Of a DNA stretch of 64,000 bases, positions 15,897 through 23,384 are shown one piece after another. Both the position numbers and the translations under genes were made by a program. The stretch is from Bryobacterales bacterium (GTDB lineage: Bacteria > Acidobacteriota > Terriglobia > Bryobacterales > Bryobacteraceae). Below the pieces are notes generated by a model that was not told where the DNA came from, searched no databases, and was given only the letters and a program-made list of their open reading frames with translations. The stretch lies in the NCBI GenBank assembly GCA_016721425.1, contig JADKID010000009.1, forward strand, positions 372,001 through 436,000, given 5' to 3'. How positions within the stretch are numbered: the stretch's first letter is position 1; each line of letters starts with the position of its first letter.

Positions 15897-16978
15897 GGAC
15901 GCTACTGGTTGGGTTGCTGGCGCTGTGCGCGTGGGGCCAGGATTGGCCGCAGTTTCGGGGCTCGGCGGCAATGACTGGAGTGGCCACTGGGGTAGCGCCG
16001 GAGGTGCCGCTGCGGGTGTTGTGGCAGTGGGAGGGGGGCGAATCGGTGGAGTCCTCGGCGGCGATCGTGGGCGGTGCCGTGTACTTTGGCACGGGCAAGG
16101 GCGAGCTGGTGTCGCTGGACTTCGAGACGGGCAAGGTGCGGTGGAAGTACAAGGCGGGGGAGTCGATTGGGGAGAGCTCGCCGGCGGTGGCCGCGGGCAT
16201 TGTGTATATCGGCGATCTGGAGGGCGTGGTCCACGCGGTGCGGGCGGCGACGGGGCAGAAGGTCTGGACGTTCAAGACCGGGAGCGAGGTGAAGGCGTCG
16301 CCGGTGGTGGCCGAGGGCAAGGTGGTGATCGGGTCCTACGATGGCTCGCTTTATGGACTGGACGCGCTGACGGGCAAGGCGGCGTGGACGTTCAAGACAG
16401 AAGGGCAGGTCCACTCGAGCGCGGCCATCGTGGCAGGCGTGGCGTGGATCGCGGGCTGCGACGGGCACTTGCGGGGCATCCGGGTGGCGGACGGCAAGCA
16501 GGTGGCGGCGGTGAAGACGGGCTCGTATGCGGCGGCGTCGCCGGCGTTCGGTGCGGGGCGGGCGTACTTTGCGACTTACGACAACGAGGTGATGGCGTTG
16601 GATCCGAAGTCCGGGCGGATTCTATGGCGGTATGAGCACCCGCAGCGGAAGTTCCCGTATATCAGCTCGGCGGCGCTGTTCGAGGGGCTAGTGATTGTCG
16701 GCGGGCGGGACAAGATCCTGCATGCGCTGGACGCGGCGACGGGCAAAGAGAAGTGGAGCTACATGACGAAGGCGCGGATTGAGGGCTCTCCGGTGGTGGC
16801 CGGGGGGCGGGTCTATATTGGCGGGGGCGACGGGCGGTTCTATGTATTTGACGCACGGAGCGGAGCGAAGCTGCAGGAGTGGGAGGCGGGCTCGGCGTTC
16901 AGCGCGTCGCCGGCGGTAGCGAACGGCAAGGTGGTGATCGGCACTCTGGACGGGCGGGTGGTGTGCCTGGCGCGTTGA
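15893..16978 (+). CDS. exported PQQ-type beta-propeller protein (WD40-like)
   Basis: A 361-residue protein starting at GTG. A signal peptide (MRTLLVGLLALCAWG) leads to the classic first strand DWPQFRG (residues 17-23), then seven to eight blades each with an Ala/Gly-rich strand and a TGKxxW turn (FETGKVRWKYKAG, ATGQKVWTFKTG, LTGKAAWTFKTE, KSGRILWRYEHP, ATGKEKWSYMTK). This is the BamB/PQQ-dehydrogenase-like propeller fold; without dehydrogenase residues it is probably a binding or scaffold protein. Codons are unusually G-ending. The TGA overlaps the TTG start of the DUF1537 kinase gene. Confidence 0.9.
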   Translation: MRTLLVGLLALCAWGQDWPQFRGSAAMTGVATGVAPEVPLRVLWQWEGGESVESSAAIVGGAVYFGTGKGELVSLDFETGKVRWKYKAGESIGESSPAVAAGIVYIGDLEGVVHAVRAATGQKVWTFKTGSEVKASPVVAEGKVVIGSYDGSLYGLDALTGKAAWTFKTEGQVHSSAAIVAGVAWIAGCDGHLRGIRVADGKQVAAVKTGSYAAASPAFGAGRAYFATYDNEVMALDPKSGRILWRYEHPQRKFPYISSAALFEGLVIVGGRDKILHALDAATGKEKWSYMTKARIEGSPVVAGGRVYIGGGDGRFYVFDARSGAKLQEWEAGSAFSASPAVANGKVVIGTLDGRVVCLAR

Positions 16979-18009
16979 GGCTGGTGCTGGCGGATGACCT
17001 GACGGGGACGCTCGAAGTGGGGGCGATCCTGAAGCAGGCAGGGCGGCGTGTGCGGATCGGCATTGGCGAGATACCGGCGGTGGAGGGGGATGAGGTGGCC
17101 GTGATCGACTGCCAGACGCGGCGGCTGGGGGCGGAGGCCGCGATGGGGCGGTATGCGGAGATCCTGCGGGCGGCGGCACTGCCGGCGGAAGAGCTTTACG
17201 TCAAAGTGGACTCCACTCTACGCGGGAATGTGGCGGCCGCACTGCAAGCCGTGCTGGCGCACTATCCCGAGACCGAGATCACATTTTGCCCGGCGTATCC
17301 CTCGCAGGGCCGGACGGTGGTGGGAGGGCGGGTGCTGGTGCATGGGGCATCGCTGCGGGCGCGGAGCAGCGCGGACGAGTGCGCGGAGCCGGTGGGCAGC
17401 GGGGTGATCCGGGAACTGCTGTCTCCACTGGGGCGCCGGGTGAGGGCTTACGACGCGGAGACGGAAGAAGAGCTGCGGGCGCGGTGGACCGGCGGTGTGG
17501 TGATGGCAGGCTCGGCGGGGCTGCTGGCGGCGAGGTTCCCGCGGCAGGCCGGGGCGGGCGTGATGCACGGGGCGCTGGCGGGCCGGCGCTGGCTGGTGGC
17601 GTGCGGGAGCATGAACCCGGCGACGCAGGGGCAACTGGCGGAGTCGCCCTGGGCCGTGCTGCGGTATCCGGCTACGCAGGAAGAGGCGGCGGAACGGCTG
17701 GAGGCGGATGGAGGCGTGGTGGTGGCTACGCCGGCGGAGCGCTGCGAGGAAGACGTCATGAGCTGGCTGGCAGCGATGGCGCGGGGGAGCGGCGCGACCG
17801 GGCTGATCGTGTTTGGCGGTGACACGGCTGCCTCGATTCTGGCCGTGCACGGGATCCGGAGCCTGGAGGCGGCGGGGGAGATCCTGCCGGGCGTGCCGTG
17901 CTCGTGGGTGCAGTTGCGGGGCGCAGCAGCGCCGCTGGTGACCAAGGCAGGCGGGTTTGGGGCGCCGGGCCTACTGAGCAGCCTGATAAGTGAGATAAAC
18001 AAAGCATGA
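16975..18009 (+). CDS. four-carbon acid sugar kinase family protein (DUF1537)
   Basis: Start set at TTG 16975 (TTGA overlap with the propeller stop): the chain then opens with the family's nucleotide/substrate motif RLVLADDLTGTLEVG. Also seen: the conserved YVKVDSTLRGN, a PAYPSQGRTVVGG segment, and C-terminal ATP-site motifs FGGDTAAS and VTKAGGFGAPG. DUF1537 enzymes (DtnK, LtnK, DenK, OtnK) phosphorylate D-threonate, L-threonate or erythronate at O4. At 344 residues it is shorter than the usual 400-430. It overlaps the pdxA-like gene by 4 nt; that pair is the known DtnK-PdxA2 (or LtnK-PdxA2) catabolic module. Confidence 0.88.
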   Translation: MRLVLADDLTGTLEVGAILKQAGRRVRIGIGEIPAVEGDEVAVIDCQTRRLGAEAAMGRYAEILRAAALPAEELYVKVDSTLRGNVAAALQAVLAHYPETEITFCPAYPSQGRTVVGGRVLVHGASLRARSSADECAEPVGSGVIRELLSPLGRRVRAYDAETEEELRARWTGGVVMAGSAGLLAARFPRQAGAGVMHGALAGRRWLVACGSMNPATQGQLAESPWAVLRYPATQEEAAERLEADGGVVVATPAERCEEDVMSWLAAMARGSGATGLIVFGGDTAASILAVHGIRSLEAAGEILPGVPCSWVQLRGAAAPLVTKAGGFGAPGLLSSLISEINKA

Positions 18010-18971
18010 GAATCGCGGTGACGATGGGAGACTCCAGCGGCGTGGGCCCGGAGATTCTCCTGCTGGCGCAACAGGCGGGCAGACTGACGCAGCCTTACGT
18101 GGTGTATGGCGACCTGAGCGTACTGGAGTTGTGCCGCGAGCGGCTGGGGCTCGGAGTAGAGTTGCGGGCGATTGCCGACGTTGGCGAGTGGCAGGCCGGG
18201 CCGGTGAATGTGCTCGACATGAAGATGCTGCGGCGGGAGCAGATCCGGCCGGGCGAGATCACGAAGGAATCCGGTGCGGCGGCGCGCGCGTATGTGGTGG
18301 CGGCGGCACAAGCGGCGCTGGCCGGGCAGGTGACCGCAATGGTGACGCTGCCGATGAACAAAGGCGCGACGGAGCTCTCGGACCCCACGTTTACGGGGCA
18401 TACGGAGCTGATTGGCGAAGTGTGCGGCGCGAAGAGCGTGACCATCATGCTGATTTCGGACGCGCTGGCGGTGTCACACGTGAGCACGCACGTCTCGCTG
18501 AGCGAGGCGATCCGGCGGGTGACGAAAGAGCGCGTGCAGACGATCACGCGGCTGACGTGCGACGCCCTGCGGCGGATGCACGACAGGCCGCGCGTGGCGG
18601 TGGCGGGGCTGAATCCTCATGCCGGCGAGGGCGGGCTTTTCGGCCGGGAGGAGATCGAGGTGATCGAGCCGGCGATTCGCGAGTTGCGGGCCGAGGGGTA
18701 TGACGTGGAGGGACCGCTGCCGCCGGACACGCTGTTTTACCTGGCGGTGAAGCGGAAGAAGTTTGAGGGCATTGTCTGCATGTACCACGACCAGGGGCAC
18801 ATTCCGATGAAGCTGATGGACTTCGAATCGGCCGTGAACGTGACGCTGGGGGTGCCGATCATCCGGACGTCGGTGGACCACGGCACCGCGTTTGACATTG
18901 CGTGGCAGGGGAAGGCGTCGACCCGGAGCTTCACGCAGGCGTTTGACCTGGCGGTGCGGATGGCCGGCTGA
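18006..18971 (+). CDS. pdxA2: PdxA family dehydrogenase, probably PdxA2 (4-phospho-threonate/erythronate oxidation)
   Basis: A 321-residue PdxA-like protein: MGDSSGVGPEI at the N-terminus, TLPMNKGA, FTGHTELIGE, the metal His in SHVSTHVSL, GLNPHAGEGGLFGREE and CMYHDQGHIPMKLM, then TSVDHGTAFDIAW. All metal-binding His/Asp positions of PdxA appear present. True PdxA makes pyridoxal phosphate from 4-phosphohydroxy-threonine, but PdxA2 paralogues act as NAD-dependent oxidative decarboxylases of 4-phospho-threonate or -erythronate and sit beside DUF1537 kinases, as here (ATGA overlap). The context favours the catabolic role, although B6 synthesis cannot be excluded from sequence alone. Confidence 0.88.
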   Translation: MRIAVTMGDSSGVGPEILLLAQQAGRLTQPYVVYGDLSVLELCRERLGLGVELRAIADVGEWQAGPVNVLDMKMLRREQIRPGEITKESGAAARAYVVAAAQAALAGQVTAMVTLPMNKGATELSDPTFTGHTELIGEVCGAKSVTIMLISDALAVSHVSTHVSLSEAIRRVTKERVQTITRLTCDALRRMHDRPRVAVAGLNPHAGEGGLFGREEIEVIEPAIRELRAEGYDVEGPLPPDTLFYLAVKRKKFEGIVCMYHDQGHIPMKLMDFESAVNVTLGVPIIRTSVDHGTAFDIAWQGKASTRSFTQAFDLAVRMAG

Positions 18972-19514
18972 GGGCAGATGGTGCGCAGAGGCGAAAGTAG
19001 CCGTTTTGGCCGCGGGCGTAAGCGCCTTTCCTTCCAACACTTGTGGGACTGATTGTGTTTTGGAGGCAGTCCGTTTGTGGTGGTTCCAGGCTTTCCAGGC
19101 GAGTTGGGCCTGGCAGTGGAGCTTGTGGCGTTTCGTCCCGATGACGAGGAAGAGCGGGTCTTTGACGCAGAACTCGTGGACGCCGCGATGGAAACTGCGA
19201 TGGCGGAGGATGGACTGGTTCAGCAGGCGGGTTTCGAGGGCGGCCAGTTCCATGCCCCATTGCGCGAGGAAGAGGTAGTCCCGGCAGAGGGTCCGTTCGG
19301 TGGGGTCCTCGATGCAGGCGGCGGCAGGCTCGACGACAGCGCGGATGCGGGCCTCCCAGGCTGGGTGGAGGGCGAATTTCTTCGCAAAGAGGTGGTGCTT
19401 GCAGGCGTTGCCGGAGACTTTTTCTTTGCCGGCGCGCGTGGCGGGGCCGTGCGAGAGGCGGGCATTGGCACGATTGGCGGCGAGTTTTTTATCGGTCATG
19501 CGCAGTAGCGCCAT
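18474..19514 (-). CDS. hypothetical protein, 3' end decayed into antisense of pdxA2
   Basis: The start at ATG 19514 has GGGAG 8 nt upstream; the N-terminus (MALLRMTDKKLAANRANARL) followed by SHGPATRAGKEKVSGNACKH resembles a lineage-typical family of unknown function seen in Acidobacteria that opens with TxKKLAANRANAxxSxGP. About residues 1-170 look like real protein (CRDYLFLAQWGMELAALETR). After about 19000 the frame loses that character, and from 18971 it is antisense to the pdxA2 coding region, where it stays open to 18474 by chance. The original stop appears lost, so the C-terminal 160 residues are probably not genuine. Function unknown. Confidence 0.5.
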   Translation of the reverse strand: MALLRMTDKKLAANRANARLSHGPATRAGKEKVSGNACKHHLFAKKFALHPAWEARIRAVVEPAAACIEDPTERTLCRDYLFLAQWGMELAALETRLLNQSILRHRSFHRGVHEFCVKDPLFLVIGTKRHKLHCQAQLAWKAWNHHKRTASKTQSVPQVLEGKALTPAAKTATFASAHHLPSAGHPHRQVKRLREAPGRRLPLPRNVKRGAVVHRRPDDRHPQRHVHGRFEVHQLHRNVPLVVVHADNALKLLPLHRQVKQRVRRQRSLHVIPLGPQLANRRLDHLDLLPAEKPALAGMRIQPRHRHARPVVHPPQGVARQPRDRLHALFRHPPDRLAQRDVRAHV

Positions 19515-20264
19515 GGTTTCAGCTCCCGGAAGGAGTGTACTACGACGTGTCAAGGAAACGGGGTCATTGGGGGAGGTCGTTTTGCTTGTTTTCAGTGGGA
19601 TAGGGGGCGTTTTGGGGCGTGTGAACGGGTGGAATGGGGGGGTCGAAATGTGACGGAGGGAACCAAGGCAGTTACCTGAGTTTCTGCCCTCGACGACAAG
19701 CCTGACGAGGCAGTTCAAAGGACAGGAACCGTCGCTGGAACGATCACCTTCGAGGCGGTCAGCGCCGATAGAGTTGCACTTGGGACGGGTAGAGGAGAGG
19801 TGACTCCCCCGGAAGGGGTTTCTGCTGCCAGAGCATCTGGTAACACTACGGACTTTCTGATGCCGCAGTTCGCCGAATCGAATGGGTCCGGGCCCGCTGG
19901 GAGTACAGTCGTTGAGCCGAGTCAGTAGGCTGCCTTGGTGGCTCGAATGAGGGCGGGCAGTGCGAGGGGATAGCCGATACCCCAGCTACCAGCCAGTAAT
20001 CGCACCGACTCAACTTCGGCAGGCACTCAACTTGCGCCTGATATCCGGTTACTCCTAGTCGGTCAAGGTCAAATATGCGCGAACTTGCGCGCGCTCCTCC
20101 ACCGATGGCGGTTGCCGGTTCCTAGTTTGTATGTTCAACAGGCGAGACTCCAGAATTCGGCCCTCGGCGTTTGGGCGGTGCTTCACCCGAGCGTCGACCG
20201 GCCCATGGCTCAACTAGCAGCGCCTTTATCGCGATACAGTAATCGGAAAGGAGGGTCAAGATTC
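19515..20264. other. gene-free stretch with a G-rich tract
   Basis: No convincing coding region, RNA gene or mobile element was seen in these 750 bp. It starts with a G-run cluster at 19597-19642 that fits a G-quadruplex pattern, upstream of the minus-strand gene at 19514. The rest is mixed-composition sequence with no long repeats; it may be remnants of lost genes. Confidence 0.5.
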
Positions 20265-21035
20265 ATGACCGTCACAATCAGCGCATCGGTTGGTTCCGGG
20301 TGCATGAACAACAACTCGGACGTCAAGAAGATTCAGATGGGGCTGAATGAGCTGCCTCGGCACTGGGGTGGTCCCTTTCCAAAACTGGTAACGGACGGCA
20401 ATTGTGGGACCCTGACGACCGGAGCGATCGAGAATCTTCAACGTTGGCAATTCGGATGGCAGGATGGAAAGATCTCACCGGGGGGTGTGACACTGCAGCG
20501 TATCAACGATATGCTGGCCTCCGGCGAGAAGCCAGGATCGCCGGATGACATCAAAATCAAGTGGCAGATGAGCTTCCCGTTTGTTGGCCAAGTGAAATCA
20601 ATGGGGTGTTGGGCGGCAACAGCGGCGATGATGCTGACGGTGCGCGACAGGAGAGGGTACAAGTTGGAAGACATCCTGACAAAGGCGGATGGTGGCGCGG
20701 ACGGCTTGTTCCATTTGGCTTTCCTACTCGATACCGGGCTCCGATGGGAACATCACGACACGTTCACGAAGGCCCTCGGATTGAAACGCGAGGGGCTGAA
20801 GTCCTTTCCCGTTTCCACATTTGCGATCTGGCTGCGGTCCGACCCGGTCGGCCTCACTCTGAGCTTCAAGAACAGGGCACACATCGTCTGCCTCAACGGG
20901 ATGATCGGTGACGGAACTCAGTACGGCACGTACGGGTTTGGCTACGACCCATGGGGAAGTGACTTCATCTACTCCTGGCGTACGTTGCGCGGACAGTTCG
21001 AGATGGTCGATCAGAAGACCATCTGGCGATGCTGA
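20265..21035 (+). CDS. papain-like cysteine peptidase (AvrRpt2/C70-like) with peptidoglycan-binding-like N-terminus
   Basis: A 256-residue protein. Start at ATG 20265 because GGAGGG lies about 11 nt upstream; the frame continues 60 codons further upstream without support. Residues 15-85 look like a peptidoglycan-binding helical repeat (VKKIQMGLNELP, GNCGTLTTGAIENLQRWQFG). Residues 100-250 carry a papain-fold triad: Cys115 in MGCWAATAAMML, His206 in RAHIVCLNG and Asp228 in YDPWG. This pattern resembles the AvrRpt2-like papain family (Pfam PF12385). No signal peptide is visible. It stands alone in a gene-poor accessory stretch, and its target is unknown; an effector, toxin or self-lytic role is only conjecture. 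Confidence 0.75.
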   Translation: MTVTISASVGSGCMNNNSDVKKIQMGLNELPRHWGGPFPKLVTDGNCGTLTTGAIENLQRWQFGWQDGKISPGGVTLQRINDMLASGEKPGSPDDIKIKWQMSFPFVGQVKSMGCWAATAAMMLTVRDRRGYKLEDILTKADGGADGLFHLAFLLDTGLRWEHHDTFTKALGLKREGLKSFPVSTFAIWLRSDPVGLTLSFKNRAHIVCLNGMIGDGTQYGTYGFGYDPWGSDFIYSWRTLRGQFEMVDQKTIWRC

Positions 21036-21493
21036 ATTGGCGGGTCGCGTATTGAGCGACCCAAATCCGATGCCGACTGGCCCCCGGCCCGTAGGCCGCC
21101 GCCATCGTCCACTCCACAGCTGGGCGCCGGATCTCCTCCGCCTCCGCCGTGGCAGAGCCACGCGTTGCCGGCCCCCATCAATGCTCGCTGAGGCCGGCGC
21201 CCTCGCTGCGGCCCGTGAACCCGCTCAGGTCCAGGCTCGCGCCGCTGCCTCTTGGAGGTTCCTGCACTTCGGATGTGTCGGAGACTTCTTCTGGCCTACT
21301 ACCTGAAAGGTGGCGACCGGGACTCGCGCACCTCTGCGCCCGGGCAATACGAGGGCGAGACTTTGCTTTCAGCACCGTCCGGCGGTGTCTCCCCGCGCCG
21401 TGAATCGTCTCCCTGCCTGAAACGCGGCATCACTGCACGCTTTGGGACACCACCGGTTGGCCAGCCATTCCCCCTACCGCCCAGGAGGCGCAG
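21036..21493. other. gene-free stretch
   Basis: About 460 bp with no supported gene. Several short overlapping frames exist on both strands but none has a ribosome site, recognisable motif or codon bias. An AGGAGG at 21483-21488 belongs to the small gene that follows. Confidence 0.45.
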
Positions 21494-21709
21494 ATGAGCG
21501 CCATGTTTGGCTCCCAGTCCCGATTGGAGCAATGGGCCAGTGAAATGCTCAGAGGACTAGTGAAAGGCAGAGGTCCTCTTGAGGACCGGATTCTGCGTGT
21601 ACCGGGCGTGCCGGACATGACTTCCGGACTCTTTGGAGCTCTCGACCTAGGAATTCTGCTGTTCGTGTCTGGCCGTAAGACGAACAACAGATTGAGAAGG
21701 GAACGGTAA
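21494..21709 (+). CDS. small hypothetical protein upstream of the baeRF gene
   Basis: A 71-residue frame with a strong AGGAGG 5 nt before its ATG and a stop 2 bp before the GTG of the next gene, consistent with a real co-transcribed small protein. The sequence has an amphipathic N-terminal half (SRLEQWASEMLRGLVKG) and a short hydrophobic stretch (GLFGALDLGILLFVSG) ahead of a very basic tail (RKTNNRLRRER). No family recognised. It could alternatively be an untranslated leader with a chance frame. Confidence 0.45.
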   Translation: MSAMFGSQSRLEQWASEMLRGLVKGRGPLEDRILRVPGVPDMTSGLFGALDLGILLFVSGRKTNNRLRRER

Positions 21710-21711
21710 AA

Positions 21712-22878
21712 GTGAATATTCAAACACTGGAAAAGCACCTCCTGACGTTGGTGACGCTCGGAGAGGCTGACGCACCGGTCGTCAGTTGTTACTTGAATCT
21801 CGAAGCCGGCCTGGACGCGGCGAGGCAAGCCATCGACGAGCGCGTGCGGCTGCTGCGGAAATCTTTACCGCAACCCCAACGCGAGTTGTTCGAACAGGCA
21901 TTCACCCAGATCCACACTCGCCTGGCAGCGGGCTTCCTGGAGGAGAGTCTGGGTGTTGCGGTGTTTTCGCGAGGTGGGGCGCAGGAGTTCTTTCTGGACC
22001 TGGAATTCCGCGTGCCGCTGCCGAGTTGGATCTCAGTCAACTCAACGCCGAACATCTACCATCTGGTTGAGCTGAAGGACACGTATGACCGGTACGTTGT
22101 CGTGATCGCGAACGACCACAACACGCGCGTGCTGGAAGTCCATCTGGGAACAATTACCGACGCAATGCTGGCGGAGCGTCCGGAATTGCAGGATCGGGTT
22201 GGCCGGGGCTGGAGCCGGGACCACTATCAAAGCAATCGGCGGGAGCATGATCATCAGTTCGCGAATGAGGTTGTGCGGATTGCCGGCGAAGTGATGGCAA
22301 CCGGAAAGTACAGACACCTGGTCCTGGCCGGAACCCCCAGAATGACTGCCTTGCTACGGCAGGCTCTACCGAAGCAGCTGGAGTCCAAGCTGATTGACGT
22401 GGTGCCGGCCTCTGACAAAGACCGGACCAGGGATGTCGTGGCCGCGACGCTGGCGAGTTTCATCGAGGAGGAGCAGCAGGAATCCCTGGCCGCCGTCGAG
22501 ATGCTGGAGCGGGAGATCCGCCGTCATGGCCTGGCAGTGGCCGGAGCGGGCGCGAGCTTGCAGGCGTTGAAGAACCATCAGGTTGACCTGCTGGTGATGG
22601 CAACGGAATACGTGCCGGAACCGGCATGGACGTGCGCGGAATGTGACGTGGCGGCGGTGCAACAGGGTCTGCCTGCCATCTGTCCGAGTTGCGGCAGTTC
22701 CAAGACCCGCCGACTGGATGTCAAAGAGGAGTTGGCGAGGTTGGCCGAGTTGGGCGGCTGCGGCATTGAGATCGTCCACGACAGCGAGATCCTGATGCAG
22801 ATGGGCGGCGTCGGCTGTCTTCTGCGGTTCCTTACGTCCGACGCCGTGGGCCTGCACCCGGCAGTGGCGCGGGGCTGA
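21712..22878 (+). CDS. bacterial eRF1-like protein (baeRF, family 10 type)
   Basis: A 388-residue protein beginning at GTG. It shows the eRF1/Vms1-like layout: an N-terminal region (VSCYLNLEAG), a central domain with the eRF1-domain-2-like strand and loop (YVVVIANDHNTRVLEVHLG, then DHHQF-like DHDHQFANEVVRIAGE), and a C-terminal domain with LVLAGTPRM and a zinc ribbon (CAEC...CPSC). Bacterial archaeo-eukaryotic release-factor proteins are proposed to act on stalled ribosomes or peptidyl-tRNA, by analogy with Vms1, but most are uncharacterised. The canonical GGQ loop of eRF1 is not seen. It is followed by a zinc-ribbon gene and a site-2 protease, a combination suggesting a stress-response cassette. 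Confidence 0.75.
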   Translation: MNIQTLEKHLLTLVTLGEADAPVVSCYLNLEAGLDAARQAIDERVRLLRKSLPQPQRELFEQAFTQIHTRLAAGFLEESLGVAVFSRGGAQEFFLDLEFRVPLPSWISVNSTPNIYHLVELKDTYDRYVVVIANDHNTRVLEVHLGTITDAMLAERPELQDRVGRGWSRDHYQSNRREHDHQFANEVVRIAGEVMATGKYRHLVLAGTPRMTALLRQALPKQLESKLIDVVPASDKDRTRDVVAATLASFIEEEQQESLAAVEMLEREIRRHGLAVAGAGASLQALKNHQVDLLVMATEYVPEPAWTCAECDVAAVQQGLPAICPSCGSSKTRRLDVKEELARLAELGGCGIEIVHDSEILMQMGGVGCLLRFLTSDAVGLHPAVARG

Positions 22879-23024
22879 CAACTTGTGCTGACCGTGCGCG
22901 GTCAAGTGATCGCCAAGCGTCAGTCAGCGACTGACAGAGGGCAATTGGCTGGATCGGGGCGGCCTGACGCCAGCAGTGCCAGAAGACGTTTCACCGTACG
23001 AACCTCGAAAGGAGGGCAACAACC

Positions 23025-23348
23025 GTGCCGAACAATGCAGGAAAACCGTATCTGCCCGCAAAGCCGAATGAAGACGAGTATTTCGCCCGCCAGGAAGCGG
23101 AGCGAGGACGCATTTTAGCCGACGAGCGGCAGTCCAGACTTCTCACCGAGGAGCGGGAGCTTGAGCGTGAACTCCACGCCATGAAGTGCCCGAAGTGTGG
23201 CATGCAGTTGGAAGAGATCACCTTCGCCGAAGTCCGTGTGGACCGGTGCTCCTCCTGTGAGGGCATTTGGCTGGACAAGGGCGAACTTGAGCTGATCCAG
23301 CAGAAGGAAGGCGGATTCATGGGGAAGCTATTGGGAGCGTTTCGCTGA
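23025..23348 (+). CDS. TFIIB-type zinc-ribbon protein
   Basis: A 107-residue protein from GTG 23025, with GGAGGG about 9 nt upstream. The first 50 residues are charged and probably helical (ARQEAERGRILADERQSRLL). A zf-TFIIB module follows, with Cys55/Cys58 (MKCPKCGMQLEE) and Cys75/Cys78 (VDRCSSCEGIWLDKGELE). This GIWLDKGELE ending is the signature of the bacterial family. Function unknown; binding to nucleic acid or a protein partner is likely. It sits between the baeRF and site-2 protease genes, same strand. Confidence 0.88.
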   Translation: MPNNAGKPYLPAKPNEDEYFARQEAERGRILADERQSRLLTEERELERELHAMKCPKCGMQLEEITFAEVRVDRCSSCEGIWLDKGELELIQQKEGGFMGKLLGAFR

Positions 23349-23384
23349 TCGGACGGCAAGTGCAGAAGAAACGAGGTGACTGCC

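Noticed and set aside
15059..16320. Pro/Ser-rich repeated minus-strand frames over the tandem array
   Set aside because: They mirror the array on the opposite strand; the plus-strand reading explains the repeats as gene-junction copies.
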